Source: Paenibacillus koleovorans NBRC 103111
Lineage (GTDB): Bacteria; Bacillota; Bacilli; Paenibacillales; NBRC-103111
Length of the DNA: 64,000 nt
NCBI RefSeq assembly: GCF_004000845.1
Contig: NZ_BIMA01000015.1
Coordinates: forward strand, 1-64,000
Direction of reading: 5' to 3'
Shown here piece after piece: positions 17,691 through 25,299 of this stretch. Every line of letters begins with the position of its first letter. Position 1 is the first letter of the stretch. The position numbers and the translations under genes were made by a program. The notes under the pieces are model-generated. The model saw only the letters and a program-made list of their open reading frames with translations, was not told the DNA's origin and ran no database searches.

Positions 17691-18695
17691 TTAGTCGCCG
17701 TATTCCACGATCGCGCCGACTACGGCGGCGGGGTTGCTGGCAAATTCTCCATACAGGTCGCTCATGTCGGAAAGCCTTGCTTGTTTGTTGATGAGCGAAG
17801 TCACGGCTATCCGTCCTTCTTCCAGCAATCGAATATATTCCTTCATGTTCCTCCCTTCCGTCCATCGTACATAGCCGAGCGGATAATCCCGTCCCTCGAC
17901 TTCATATGCGGCGTCATATCGGCCCGGACCGCCGGCTCTTGAAATGACGACCTTCACCTCCTTGCCGAACATCTTGGAGCGAGTCAGCTCGGTCAAGATG
18001 TCCCCTACGACAACAATCGTGCCTCGATCCCGCAGCATATCGATGCCCTCGTCGATCAGGCCCGCCCGTTTGCCTCCGGCACAGATCAGCACTGCATCCG
18101 CCCCCGAGCCGTCGCTTAATCGGCGAACCGCTTCGTGAAGCTCGGCCGCCTCCAGGCACACTTCAAGACCGGGCAATCGAGGCAGCAGCGCACAGCGCGA
18201 TTCCAGCAAGTCGCACGCTGCGATGCGATAGCCGGCCGCATAGCCGATTCGGGCCATAATCTGTCCGAGAATCCCCAAGCCTTGAATGACGCCGATTGCC
18301 CCGAACGACAGCTCTCCCTGCCGCAGGGCATGAATGCCGATGGCTCCTAGCCCAACGAAGGCCGCCGCCTTCATATCGACCGATGACGGCACCTTGACGG
18401 CGAGATGCTTGGGGATCAGCTGCAGCTCCGCATGCCGAACGTAAGGCCCTCCGTAGCAGGCAACGCGGTCTCCCGGCGCTACATGCTCCACTCCTTCGCC
18501 TACTTCGAGGACGATGCCGGACGCGCTGTAGCCGATCGGGGTGGGGAAGTCGTAGCCACGCCCGATCATCGTCAGCTCCGTTCCCGGACTGACGGCCGAG
18601 TACTGCGTCTTCATCAGAATGTGGCCGGGCTCTATTAGTGGCTCTTCCACCTCCAGCAATTCAACGGCACAGTTGCGGGTCACGATCATTTTCAC
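17691..18695 (-). CDS. Medium-chain (zinc-type) dehydrogenase
   Basis: The 334-residue protein is a medium-chain dehydrogenase/reductase: GroES-like N-terminal half (YSAVSPGTELTMIGRGY, GYSASGIVLEVGEGVEHVAPGDRVACYGG) and a Rossmann half with GAIGVIQGLGILGQIMARI. It lacks the structural four-Cys zinc cluster and has Ser where classical enzymes carry the first catalytic Cys, as in the sorbitol/threonine-like dehydrogenases with SPGTE. It probably oxidises or reduces a sugar released by the neighbouring lyase; this is inference. The GTG start lies 8 nt after AGGAGG. It is the first gene of the operon with the PL8 lyase and the solute-binding protein. Confidence 0.85.
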   Translation of the reverse strand: MKMIVTRNCAVELLEVEEPLIEPGHILMKTQYSAVSPGTELTMIGRGYDFPTPIGYSASGIVLEVGEGVEHVAPGDRVACYGGPYVRHAELQLIPKHLAVKVPSSVDMKAAAFVGLGAIGIHALRQGELSFGAIGVIQGLGILGQIMARIGYAAGYRIAACDLLESRCALLPRLPGLEVCLEAAELHEAVRRLSDGSGADAVLICAGGKRAGLIDEGIDMLRDRGTIVVVGDILTELTRSKMFGKEVKVVISRAGGPGRYDAAYEVEGRDYPLGYVRWTEGRNMKEYIRLLEEGRIAVTSLINKQARLSDMSDLYGEFASNPAAVVGAIVEYGD

Positions 18696-18729
18696 AGACG
18701 ATTCCTCCTAAGCGATTCTACGTTGTTCA

Positions 18730-18744
18730 TATATTGTTTATATA
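18730..18744 (-). promoter_or_regulatory. GntR-type operator 1 (carbohydrate operon)
   Basis: The core TATATTGTTTATATA has perfect 5-bp arms (TATAT/ATATA). It sits just downstream of the -10 of the promoter at 18750-18777, where a repressor would block initiation. Near-identical cores lie at 20263-20277 and 20359-20373. Confidence 0.7.
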
Positions 18745-18749
18745 TTCAC

Positions 18750-18777
18750 TATATAGGCGAAATGTAGGCGCTGTCAA
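18750..18777 (-). promoter_or_regulatory. Strong sigma-A promoter of the dehydrogenase-PL8 operon
   Basis: On the minus strand a consensus -35 TTGACA (18772-18777) is 16 bp from TATATA (18750-18755). TATAGT with an 18-bp spacer is the alternative -10. The start would fall inside operator 1. Confidence 0.75.
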
Positions 18778-18836
18778 CGACAAAAAAGAGCAAAAACAAA
18801 TGTTTTTGCTCAAGGGTTTTGTTAATTTATATACAA

Positions 18837-20189
18837 TTAATGGACTATTTTTGCCGTAACCTGCTCCATACTCTCCAATCCGGCCCAATACAGCTTCAAA
18901 TCTCCGCGCATTTTCAGAAATTGCCTAGGGGTCAATCCCAGCTCCGTGTAGTAGCGGAAGGTAGGAACGATCTCCCGATACATGGCAAACCTGGAGATGC
19001 CGGAGGCATGGCCCGCGCTTCTTCCCTCCGCCGCCGGCTTCAGGGCCGGCAAGCTGAACGTGTCGTTCGCGATCAGCTGCTGCCCGACGGGTCCCGTGAG
19101 GAAATCAATGAAATCGCGCGCCTCGTCCTTATGGTGAGAATGCCGGTTCAAACCGACGCCGATGTTGACCAGAAGCGTCTTGAATGCGCCTGAGGTCGGA
19201 ATTGGCGCTACGTCGAACGGAAAGTCGCAGTCCTGCAATCCGTTCAGATTAAAGTAAGTCGTCATAATCATAGAAGCCTTCTGCTGCTTGAACAGCAGCT
19301 CGGCATCGTTCTCGCCTTCCAGCAGAACAAGCGGCATCCCCTGCTGAGGCTGCAGCAATTGCCTGGTGAAGGCAAGCGCCTGCTGAATCCCCTCCGTCTC
19401 CACCAGAGCGGCGCCTTGCTTGAAGCGGATTCCTTGCTGCAGCAAGAGGACGGACCAGCGGTGCTCGGAAAGCAGATAGAAATAGAAGCCGTACCGTTCC
19501 TCGCTTCTAAGCTCGCAAGCCGCTCGCATCAGCTGTTCCCAGCTCCAGCCGCTATCCGGTTCATCCAGCTTCGCCTGTTGGAAATGCCGCCGATTGTAGC
19601 AGAGAACGACCGGGGAAAATAAAAACGGACGGAGCCATAAAGCTTCCCCCTCCCGATAAACCTCCTCCAGAAAGGGGTAGGTACCGGGTACAGGCGGGAG
19701 CGGCTCCAACAACGTCCCGAGCACTCCGTCGCTCTGCAGCAGACCGAAATCCAAGTAAGGCAACGATATCGCATCCACCATGCCGCTCGTCATATAGGAC
19801 TGTACGGTTTCCGTATCGATTTCCGCCGGCAGCACGATGGTCTGCACTTCGACCTCCGGCTTTAGCTTCTTATAAGCCTCGAGCAGCTGAAGCATAGCGG
19901 CGTCCCGCATAACCGATTTGTATAAGCCCAGCTTCAATTTCACTTTGTCTCGGAGCTCCGCTATCACAACATGTCCGACATTCGGAACTTTACGGACCAG
20001 CTCCTCGGCCGCCAGCAGCTCCAACGCTCCTCGAATGGAGTTGCGGCTAAGCTCGAATCTGGCGCTGAGCTCCACTTCGGACGGCAGCAGTTGCCCGGGC
20101 TGCAGAGCCCCGCTGTTGATTTCGTCTCGCAAAGCGCCAACCATCGCGTCTATTCTCGCTTGAAACGTAGCTCGATCGATTCTGCCCAT
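18837..20189 (-). CDS. GntR regulator fused to a solute-binding-protein domain
   Basis: The 450-residue protein has an N-terminal GntR winged helix (residues 10-80: LQPGQLLPSEVELSARFELSRNSIRGALELLAAEELVRKVPNVGHVV) and then, from about residue 85, a full family 1 extracellular solute-binding fold (LKLGLYKSVMRDAAMLQLLEAYKKLKPEVEVQ ... DFIDFLTGPVGQQLIANDTFSLP). There is no signal peptide or lipobox, so the binding domain works in the cytoplasm as a ligand sensor, probably for a sugar made by the neighbouring operon. The gene is transcribed toward the lyase operon. Matching palindromes precede that operon, this gene and the exporter gene at 20404. Repressor action is inferred from operator position. 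Confidence 0.85.
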   Translation of the reverse strand: MGRIDRATFQARIDAMVGALRDEINSGALQPGQLLPSEVELSARFELSRNSIRGALELLAAEELVRKVPNVGHVVIAELRDKVKLKLGLYKSVMRDAAMLQLLEAYKKLKPEVEVQTIVLPAEIDTETVQSYMTSGMVDAISLPYLDFGLLQSDGVLGTLLEPLPPVPGTYPFLEEVYREGEALWLRPFLFSPVVLCYNRRHFQQAKLDEPDSGWSWEQLMRAACELRSEERYGFYFYLLSEHRWSVLLLQQGIRFKQGAALVETEGIQQALAFTRQLLQPQQGMPLVLLEGENDAELLFKQQKASMIMTTYFNLNGLQDCDFPFDVAPIPTSGAFKTLLVNIGVGLNRHSHHKDEARDFIDFLTGPVGQQLIANDTFSLPALKPAAEGRSAGHASGISRFAMYREIVPTFRYYTELGLTPRQFLKMRGDLKLYWAGLESMEQVTAKIVH

Positions 20190-20262
20190 AACATGTCCCT
20201 CTATTTATCAGTCTAATCTCTGTTATACCATATTCTCGCCGGAAGAAATACTGCATAGTTCA

Positions 20263-20277
20263 TATATTGTCTATAAA
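20263..20277 (-). promoter_or_regulatory. GntR-type operator 2 (regulator gene)
   Basis: TATATTGTCTATAAA lies 74 nt upstream of the regulator start. It shares GTTCATATATTGTyTATA with operator 1, in the same plus-strand orientation, and is consistent with autoregulation. Confidence 0.65.
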
Positions 20278-20358
20278 TCAACCCTGCGTTCTACACTCTC
20301 TACATAAGTTGGACTAAAAATCAGTCTCGAGGATGAGGTAAATGAACTGAGTGCGTAA

Positions 20359-20373
20359 TATACTGTTTATATA
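20359..20373 (+). promoter_or_regulatory. GntR-type operator 3 (ABC exporter)
   Basis: TATACTGTTTATATA lies 31-45 nt upstream of the exporter start codon and matches operator 1 at 14 of 15 positions. It implies that the exporter may belong to the same regulon. Confidence 0.6.
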
Positions 20374-20403
20374 ACATACAATTCATGGAATGGGGGAACC
20401 TTT

Positions 20404-21303
20404 ATGAATGTTTATGCCATTGAAGTGAAGAGCTTGCGTAAAAGCTACGGCGCTCACACGGTGCTGGACGGCATCGACCTCTCGGTGATGAAAGGCACGA
20501 TCTTCGCGCTGCTCGGGCCGAACGGTGCCGGCAAAACGACGCTGATCCACATCTTGTCGACCTTGTCCAGCCCGGACGGCGGGAGTGCACGTATCGTGGG
20601 GCATGACGTCGTCACCGAACGGAGTGCGGTCCACGGCTCCATCAGTCTAACCGGCCAGTTCGCGGCGGTGGATGAAGTGTTAACCGGGCAAGAGAACCTG
20701 ATGATGATGTGCCGGCTGTCCGGTTTGTCAGCAACGGAAGCCCGGACGCGAACCGCGGAGCTGCTGAAGCGTTTCGAGCTGCAGGCTGCCGCAGGGAAAC
20801 GCGTGAAAGCTTATTCCGGCGGCATGCGCCGCCGGCTGGATCTGGCGCTCAGCCTCGTCGTCCCGCGTCCGGTGCTGTTCCTCGACGAGCCGACCACCGG
20901 CCTGGACACGGTTAGCCGCCGCTCGCTATGGGACATCATCCTGCAGCTCAAACGGCAGGGGATGACGATATTCCTGACAACGCAATACCTCGAAGAGGCG
21001 GATCAGTTGGCCGATGAGATCGCAGTGTTGAACAAGGGGCGGATCGTAGCCAGCGGGACGGCCGAGGAGTTGAAGGCGCGCGTCGGAGGCGAGGTTATCG
21101 AACTGCGGAATCAACTGGACGAAGTCCTCATGACCATTCCGACGAGCGGCAGCCTCTCAGATGTGCAGCATTCGTTGAGTGAAGTCGCCGCCGTTCTGCC
21201 GCCAGACGCCCGGGTCGTCATCCGCAAGCCGAGCATGGACGATGTCTTCCTAGCCTTAACCACCACCACTTCCGCCGAACACAAGGAGGTTATTCACGTA
21301 TGA
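20404..21303 (+). CDS. DrrA-type ABC exporter ATPase
   Basis: The 299-residue ATPase has Walker A GPNGAGKTT, the signature YSGGMRRRLDLA, Walker B LFLDEPTTGLD and the H-loop replaced by Gln in LTTQYLEEAD, as in daunorubicin-resistance-type (DrrA) ATPases. It contains the C-terminal DrrA extension. With the overlapping permease gene it forms an ABC-2 exporter for drugs or natural products. The ATG follows GGGGG by 7 nt. A GntR-like operator lies just upstream, so expression may be linked to the neighbouring regulator. The substrate is not known. Confidence 0.9.
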   Translation: MNVYAIEVKSLRKSYGAHTVLDGIDLSVMKGTIFALLGPNGAGKTTLIHILSTLSSPDGGSARIVGHDVVTERSAVHGSISLTGQFAAVDEVLTGQENLMMMCRLSGLSATEARTRTAELLKRFELQAAAGKRVKAYSGGMRRRLDLALSLVVPRPVLFLDEPTTGLDTVSRRSLWDIILQLKRQGMTIFLTTQYLEEADQLADEIAVLNKGRIVASGTAEELKARVGGEVIELRNQLDEVLMTIPTSGSLSDVQHSLSEVAAVLPPDARVVIRKPSMDDVFLALTTTTSAEHKEVIHV

Positions 21304-22130
21304 GTGCGAATTTGAATCCTACAACGGCATTCTCAAGCGAGCCAAGTCAGGGGCCGATTTCCCCCAAACCCGCCTCGCTGCTGACGACCAACCTCGTCTT
21401 TATCGGACGCGGCATCCGCCACAGCCTGCGCAACGTTGAATCGCTCCTCATGTCGATTATGCTGCCCGTCATGCTGATGCTGCTGTTCACCTATGTGTTC
21501 GGCGGAGCGATTACGGCAGGCGGCGACTACGTGAATTACGTCGTGCCGGGCATCATCCTGCTATGCGCCGGCTTCGGCTCCTCCAGCACGGCGGTCGACG
21601 TCGCCACAGACATGTCGAACGGCATCATCGACCGATTTCGGACGATGCCGATTAGCAGCATAAGTGCCGTCACCGGCCACGTCGCCGCAAGCCTTGCTCG
21701 CAACTTGCTCGCCACGGGCATTGTGATCGGCGTCGCCCTTCTGGTTGGATTCCGCCCCTCCGCAGGTTTCGTCGAGTGGCTAGGGGCGCTTGCTCTCATC
21801 GCCTTGTTCATCCTAACGTTCACGTGGCTGTTCGCCGCAATCGGCATGGTCACAGGCAGCCCTCAGGCGGCAAGCGGCTATGGTTTCATGCTCCTATTTC
21901 TGCCCTACCTGTCGAGCGCCTTCGTCCCGACGAACACGATGCCGTCCTGGCTGCAAGGCTTTGCCGACCATCAGCCGATCACGCCGGTTATCGAGACGAT
22001 CCGCGTGCTGCTCGCTGGTCAGCCGGTTACGAGCAACGTCTGGTGGGCGGTCGGCTGGTGCTCCGCAATCCTGTTGATCGCTCTGCTCTGGTGCAGCCTC
22101 GCTTTTCGTCGGAAAGGCGGACGGCGCTAA
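21300..22130 (+). CDS. DrrB-type ABC-2 permease
   Basis: This 276-residue membrane protein has six predicted helices of the ABC-2 type (LLMSIMLPVMLMLLFTYVFGGAI, DYVNYVVPGIILLCAGFGSSSTAVDVATDMSNGIIDRFRTMPIS, then FLPYLSSAFVPTNTMPSWLQGFADHQPITPVIETIR). The NGIIDRFRTMPIS loop is characteristic of DrrB-like permeases. Its start overlaps the ATPase stop (ATGA), so the two subunits are translationally coupled. Confidence 0.9.
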   Translation: MSANLNPTTAFSSEPSQGPISPKPASLLTTNLVFIGRGIRHSLRNVESLLMSIMLPVMLMLLFTYVFGGAITAGGDYVNYVVPGIILLCAGFGSSSTAVDVATDMSNGIIDRFRTMPISSISAVTGHVAASLARNLLATGIVIGVALLVGFRPSAGFVEWLGALALIALFILTFTWLFAAIGMVTGSPQAASGYGFMLLFLPYLSSAFVPTNTMPSWLQGFADHQPITPVIETIRVLLAGQPVTSNVWWAVGWCSAILLIALLWCSLAFRRKGGRR

Positions 22131-22163
22131 CCCAAAGCGTACCGCATTTTTCCAAAGCAACAT

Positions 22164-22190
22164 TGTCACAAAACCGAGTCCTCCTTTGTC
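22164..22190 (+). promoter_or_regulatory. Candidate ECF41-dependent promoter
   Basis: TGTCACA (22164-22170) is followed after 16 bp by TGTC (22187-22190). The known signature of ECF41 sigma factors is TGTCACA with CGTC. It lies 41 nt before the carboxymuconolactone decarboxylase gene, whose neighbour encodes an ECF41 factor. Confidence 0.6.
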
Positions 22191-22231
22191 TAAGATAGTG
22201 AAACAACAAGGAACCTAAGGAGGACTACAAA

Positions 22232-22675
22232 ATGCAGATGAGAATGAACCATCGCACGGCCAATCCGGCCGGTTTTCAAGCGTTGCTCAAGCTGGAGGAT
22301 GCGGCGAAAAAAATGGGGCTCGATCCGGTGCTCTACGAGCTGATCAAAATTCGCGCCTCGCAAATCAACGGCTGCGCGTTCTGCCTCGATATGCATGTCG
22401 CCGATCTTCGCCAAATGGGCGAATCCGAGCAGCGGCTCACGCTCATCAGCGTCTGGCGCGAAGCGCCGATGTTCACCGACCGCGAGCGCGCGGCGCTTGC
22501 TCTGACCGAGGCGGTCACTCGCATCTCCGAAGGCGGCGTGCCTCTAACGCTCTACGAGCAAGTACGCGAGCAATTCAGCGAGAGCGAAGTCGTCGCGCTC
22601 CTCATGGCGATCAACGCGATCAATTGCTGGAACCGCATGGCGATCACGACCGGCATGTTCCCGGGCAGCATGTAA
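22232..22675 (+). CDS. Carboxymuconolactone decarboxylase family (AhpD-like) protein
   Basis: The 147-residue protein has the AhpD-like core: LYELIKIRASQINGCAFCLDMHVADLRQMGES, with the redox CxxC (CAFC) and following His, then ALALTEAVTRI. Members of this family act as small thiol peroxidase-type or gamma-carboxymuconolactone decarboxylase enzymes; in this context an oxidative or electrophile-stress role is likely. The ATG follows AAGGAGG. Adjacency to an ECF41 sigma factor gene is the conserved arrangement of that sigma group, and the candidate ECF41 promoter lies directly upstream. Confidence 0.9.
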   Translation: MQMRMNHRTANPAGFQALLKLEDAAKKMGLDPVLYELIKIRASQINGCAFCLDMHVADLRQMGESEQRLTLISVWREAPMFTDRERAALALTEAVTRISEGGVPLTLYEQVREQFSESEVVALLMAINAINCWNRMAITTGMFPGSM

Positions 22676-22723
22676 TCGCACACCGCGCAACGCCAAGCCT
22701 CACCGCTGTGCGCCTACTGAAAT

Positions 22724-22751
22724 AAGCCACCTCCGGCGGGTGGCTTGTTTC
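22724..22751 (+). terminator. Rho-independent terminator after the CMD gene
   Basis: AAGCCACC and GGTGGCTT form an 8-bp stem around a 7-nt loop, followed by GTTTCC. It separates the decarboxylase gene from the sigma factor gene. Confidence 0.75.
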
Positions 22752-22798
22752 CTATTCTAGAGGTTATAGTAGTAGTATGGCCGAAAGGGGCGAATGCC

Positions 22799-23701
22799 AT
22801 GTCAACGAACGGAACGGCAATCGAGGTTGAACAGCTCTATCGAGACTACAAGCCGCTGCTCGCTTCCATCGCCTATCGGATGCTTGGCTCCATAAGCGAG
22901 GCGGAAGATGCGGTGCAGGACGTGTTCGTCACGCTCAGCAAGGTGGATCTGCACCACATCGGACATCCGAAAGCCTATCTCGTCAAAATGATCACGAACC
23001 GCGCGTTGAATTTGATGAAAGCGGCTCCCCGTCAGCGGGAGACGTATCCCGGTCCTTGGCTACCGGAACCGATCATCGAGCTCGCATCGGAGGGCGAGCC
23101 GCAGGAACGGCTGCTGCGCCATGAGCGGCTCGGTTATGCGCTGCTCGTGCTGCTGCAGACGTGCACCCCGCCGGAGCGCGCCGTCTTCGTGCTGCGCGAG
23201 TCGCTCGGCTACGACTATGCCGACATCGCCGCGATGCTGGACAAGTCCGAAGCCGCCTGCCGCAAGCTGTTCAGCCGCGCCTCCGCCAAGATCCAGCATC
23301 GCCCCCACGAACAAACCGAGGAAGCGGCGCTCGACGCTTCGATCGATCGTTTCGTCCAGTCGTTCGCCCAAGCGATCGACTCCGGCCGGTTCGAGCCGTT
23401 CCTGCATCTGCTGACCGATGACGCGGTCATGCTGAGCGACGGCGGCGGCATCGTGCGTTCGGCACTGAAGCCGATCCTCGGCCGGGAGCGGATCATCGCC
23501 TTCTTCGCCGGCATCGGCGGCAAAGGCTCGCTCGCCGGCGAGCTGCGCCGCGTGCGCATCAGCGGACAGCACGGTTTGCTGCTCTACAAGCAAGGGAAGC
23601 CGCAATTCGCCTTCATCCTCGAGCCCGATCCGCAGCTGCAAGCGATTCGCGCCGTCTACCTCGTCTCGAATCCGCACAAATTGGGACGGATTGAGCCTTA
23701 A
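22799..23701 (+). CDS. ECF41-type RNA polymerase sigma factor (SigJ-like)
   Basis: The 300-residue factor has sigma region 2 (YKPLLASIAYRMLGSISEAEDAVQDVFV), region 4 (TPPERAVFVLRESLGYDYADIAAMLDKSEAACRKLFSRA) and a C-terminal SnoaL-like extension of about 110 residues (FVQSFAQAIDSGRFEPFLHLLTDDAVMLSDGGG), the diagnostic ECF41 layout in which the extension replaces an anti-sigma factor. I chose the ATG at 22799 behind AAAGGGGCG. The frame extends upstream to 22745 without a good start. It should transcribe the CMD gene from the TGTCACA promoter. The DGGG loop motif of ECF41 extensions is present. Confidence 0.9.
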   Translation: MSTNGTAIEVEQLYRDYKPLLASIAYRMLGSISEAEDAVQDVFVTLSKVDLHHIGHPKAYLVKMITNRALNLMKAAPRQRETYPGPWLPEPIIELASEGEPQERLLRHERLGYALLVLLQTCTPPERAVFVLRESLGYDYADIAAMLDKSEAACRKLFSRASAKIQHRPHEQTEEAALDASIDRFVQSFAQAIDSGRFEPFLHLLTDDAVMLSDGGGIVRSALKPILGRERIIAFFAGIGGKGSLAGELRRVRISGQHGLLLYKQGKPQFAFILEPDPQLQAIRAVYLVSNPHKLGRIEP

Positions 23702-23728
23702 TCGTCACCAATACCAACGAACGAATGC

Positions 23729-24508
23729 CTACTGCTGCTGCTTGGACCGCAGATACTGCTCTATCCCGTCCAGAATCCGCTCCAGGCCGAATTCGAGCTC
23801 ATTGCCAACCGGATTTTCGGCTTCATCCGTGTAAGCCCCCGACAAGATCAGGGGGTACAAGTAAGGGAATCGTTCCGGCGTCACCAACTGCCGCAGCGCG
23901 GGGCCGAACGGGACATTCGTAATCGTCTCCGCACTTCTCCCGCCGCGCACCGCCATCTCAATGTCCCGCGCGATGAGGCCGCAAGCACGGGCGTAGCTGC
24001 TGACTAGCAGCAGGAACGACATTTTCTCATACTCGTTCAGCGGGAAATCCCTCATAATGCGAAGCATCCAATCGATCACGGCCATATTGTTCGGCCCCAG
24101 CGGTACGTTCGTCACGGGAATGTCGGCGTACCATGGATGCTGCTGGAAAATAGCGACGCATGCCCACACGTACTCCTTCATCTCATCGCGCCACGGCTTC
24201 CCTTCCACTTCCGGCGGGATCGAGATGACGCTTACCGCATCCTGCATCAGCGTCAGCAAATCTTCCTTGCTCGTCAAGTAACGATACAGCGACATCGTCG
24301 TGAACCCGAGCGACTGGGCGACCCGACTCATCGAGACCATCCCCAGCCCGTCCCGATCGGCAATCGCAACCGCCGCGTCCACGATTTTTTTCACGCTCAA
24401 CTCGCCCTTCGGCCCGCGCCGAGGCTGCTTCACAATCCCCCAGCTCAGCGCGATCCCGGGCGGTAGTTGGCTCAAGCTTTGCTCATCCGGCTTTTTGCCG
24501 CCTGCCAT
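23729..24508 (-). CDS. TetR/AcrR family regulator
   Basis: The roughly 259-residue protein has a TetR helix-turn-helix (KKIVDAAVAIADRDGLGMVSMSRVAQSLGFTTMSLYRYLTSKEDLLTLM) after an unusual 40-residue N-terminal extension, and a TetR-class C-terminal ligand domain (PWRDEMKEYVWACVAIFQQHPWY). I chose the ATG at 24508, nine nt after GGGG; ATGs at 24517 and 24523 are in frame. A perfect 17-bp palindrome lies 42 nt upstream, so autorepression is likely. No obvious target other than itself and the small-protein/Crp operon on the other strand is adjacent. Confidence 0.85.
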   Translation of the reverse strand: MAGGKKPDEQSLSQLPPGIALSWGIVKQPRRGPKGELSVKKIVDAAVAIADRDGLGMVSMSRVAQSLGFTTMSLYRYLTSKEDLLTLMQDAVSVISIPPEVEGKPWRDEMKEYVWACVAIFQQHPWYADIPVTNVPLGPNNMAVIDWMLRIMRDFPLNEYEKMSFLLLVSSYARACGLIARDIEMAVRGGRSAETITNVPFGPALRQLVTPERFPYLYPLILSGAYTDEAENPVGNELEFGLERILDGIEQYLRSKQQQ

Positions 24509-24549
24509 GATGTCCATCCCCATTCATCCGTTCGAACTTGCTCCGAAAA

Positions 24550-24566
24550 TGTATATTTCATATACA
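24550..24566. promoter_or_regulatory. Perfect palindromic operator for the TetR regulator
   Basis: TGTATATTTCATATACA is a perfect 7-3-7 inverted repeat in the intergenic space between the TetR gene and the divergent small-protein/Crp operon. It could control both. Confidence 0.75.
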
Positions 24567-24645
24567 GTATAGCACACCTTGCTCCGCCTATCGCCGACCA
24601 CAGAATAAACGCTTAGGAACTCTGATGAATGAAGGAGGTCGACAA

Positions 24646-24768
24646 ATGAAAACAGACAAGGAAAACGAACCGATAAACGACGTGACAGAGCACTATCAGA
24701 AGATAATGGGGACTCCGAATAAAAAGGTTGATTTATCCACGCTACCAAATCTTCCACTTTCCGTATGA
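24646..24768 (+). CDS. Small uncharacterised protein (40 aa) coupled to a Crp/Fnr gene
   Basis: A 40-residue hydrophilic peptide, MKTDKENEPINDVTEH ... LPNLPLSV, starts at an ATG with GGAGG eight nt upstream. Its TGA stop overlaps the ribosome binding site (AGGAGG) of the Crp/Fnr gene 12 nt downstream, so it could be translationally coupled to it. I recognise no family. It may be a regulatory partner or simply a leader peptide. Confidence 0.55.
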   Translation: MKTDKENEPINDVTEHYQKIMGTPNKKVDLSTLPNLPLSV

Positions 24769-24780
24769 AGGAGGTTCGTT

Positions 24781-25299
24781 ATGATTTTGCACAAAGGCGA
24801 AACATTGTTCCGACAAGGAGAGACGGGACCGCTATATCGCTTGAAAACGGGTCTGCTCAAAATTGTCCGCATCCACGAAGACGGCACCCCGCTGCTGATC
24901 AATATCATCGTGCCGGACGAGGTGATCCCGCATCATTCGCTGATCAGTCCCAAGCCTTACCACGGCTCCGCCATCGCGCTTGTGACCAGCGAGATCGAGC
25001 TGCTGCCCGCGGCTGACTGGTACCGGGAGCTGGAGCAGCATCCCGAGCGGTACCGCGATATTAGCCTGCTGCTGCAGGACAAGCTGCGCATGATGCAGCA
25101 GCGCATCGATCAGTTGTCGGAGGCGTCGCCGACGGGGAAGCTGCTCAAGCTGCAGCTGTGGTTCCAGACTTACATAGCCCCCGCCGCATTGACCGATGTG
25201 CTGACTCAGGACGAGATCGGCCAGTTGCTCGGAATACGCCGTGAAACGATCAATCGTCTGCTGCGGAAGCAAGCGGAGCCTACTTCGAAGCGGAAGTGA
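24781..25299 (+). CDS. Short Crp/Fnr family transcriptional regulator
   Basis: At 172 residues this is shorter than typical Crp/Fnr proteins (about 220). The cyclic-nucleotide-binding-type beta roll starts abruptly at LHKGETLFRQGETGPLYRLKTGLLKIVR, and the C-terminal helix-turn-helix is LTQDEIGQLLGIRRETINRLLRKQ. The recognition-helix pattern RExxxR is that of E. coli CRP, which reads TGTGA, and a TGTGA-N6-TCACA box lies upstream of the convergent hmp gene. No FNR-type cysteine cluster is visible, so the signal is not an iron-sulfur cluster. The last 20 nt overlap the hmp 3' end. It is a likely activator of hmp. Confidence 0.8.
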   Translation: MILHKGETLFRQGETGPLYRLKTGLLKIVRIHEDGTPLLINIIVPDEVIPHHSLISPKPYHGSAIALVTSEIELLPAADWYRELEQHPERYRDISLLLQDKLRMMQQRIDQLSEASPTGKLLKLQLWFQTYIAPAALTDVLTQDEIGQLLGIRRETINRLLRKQAEPTSKRK

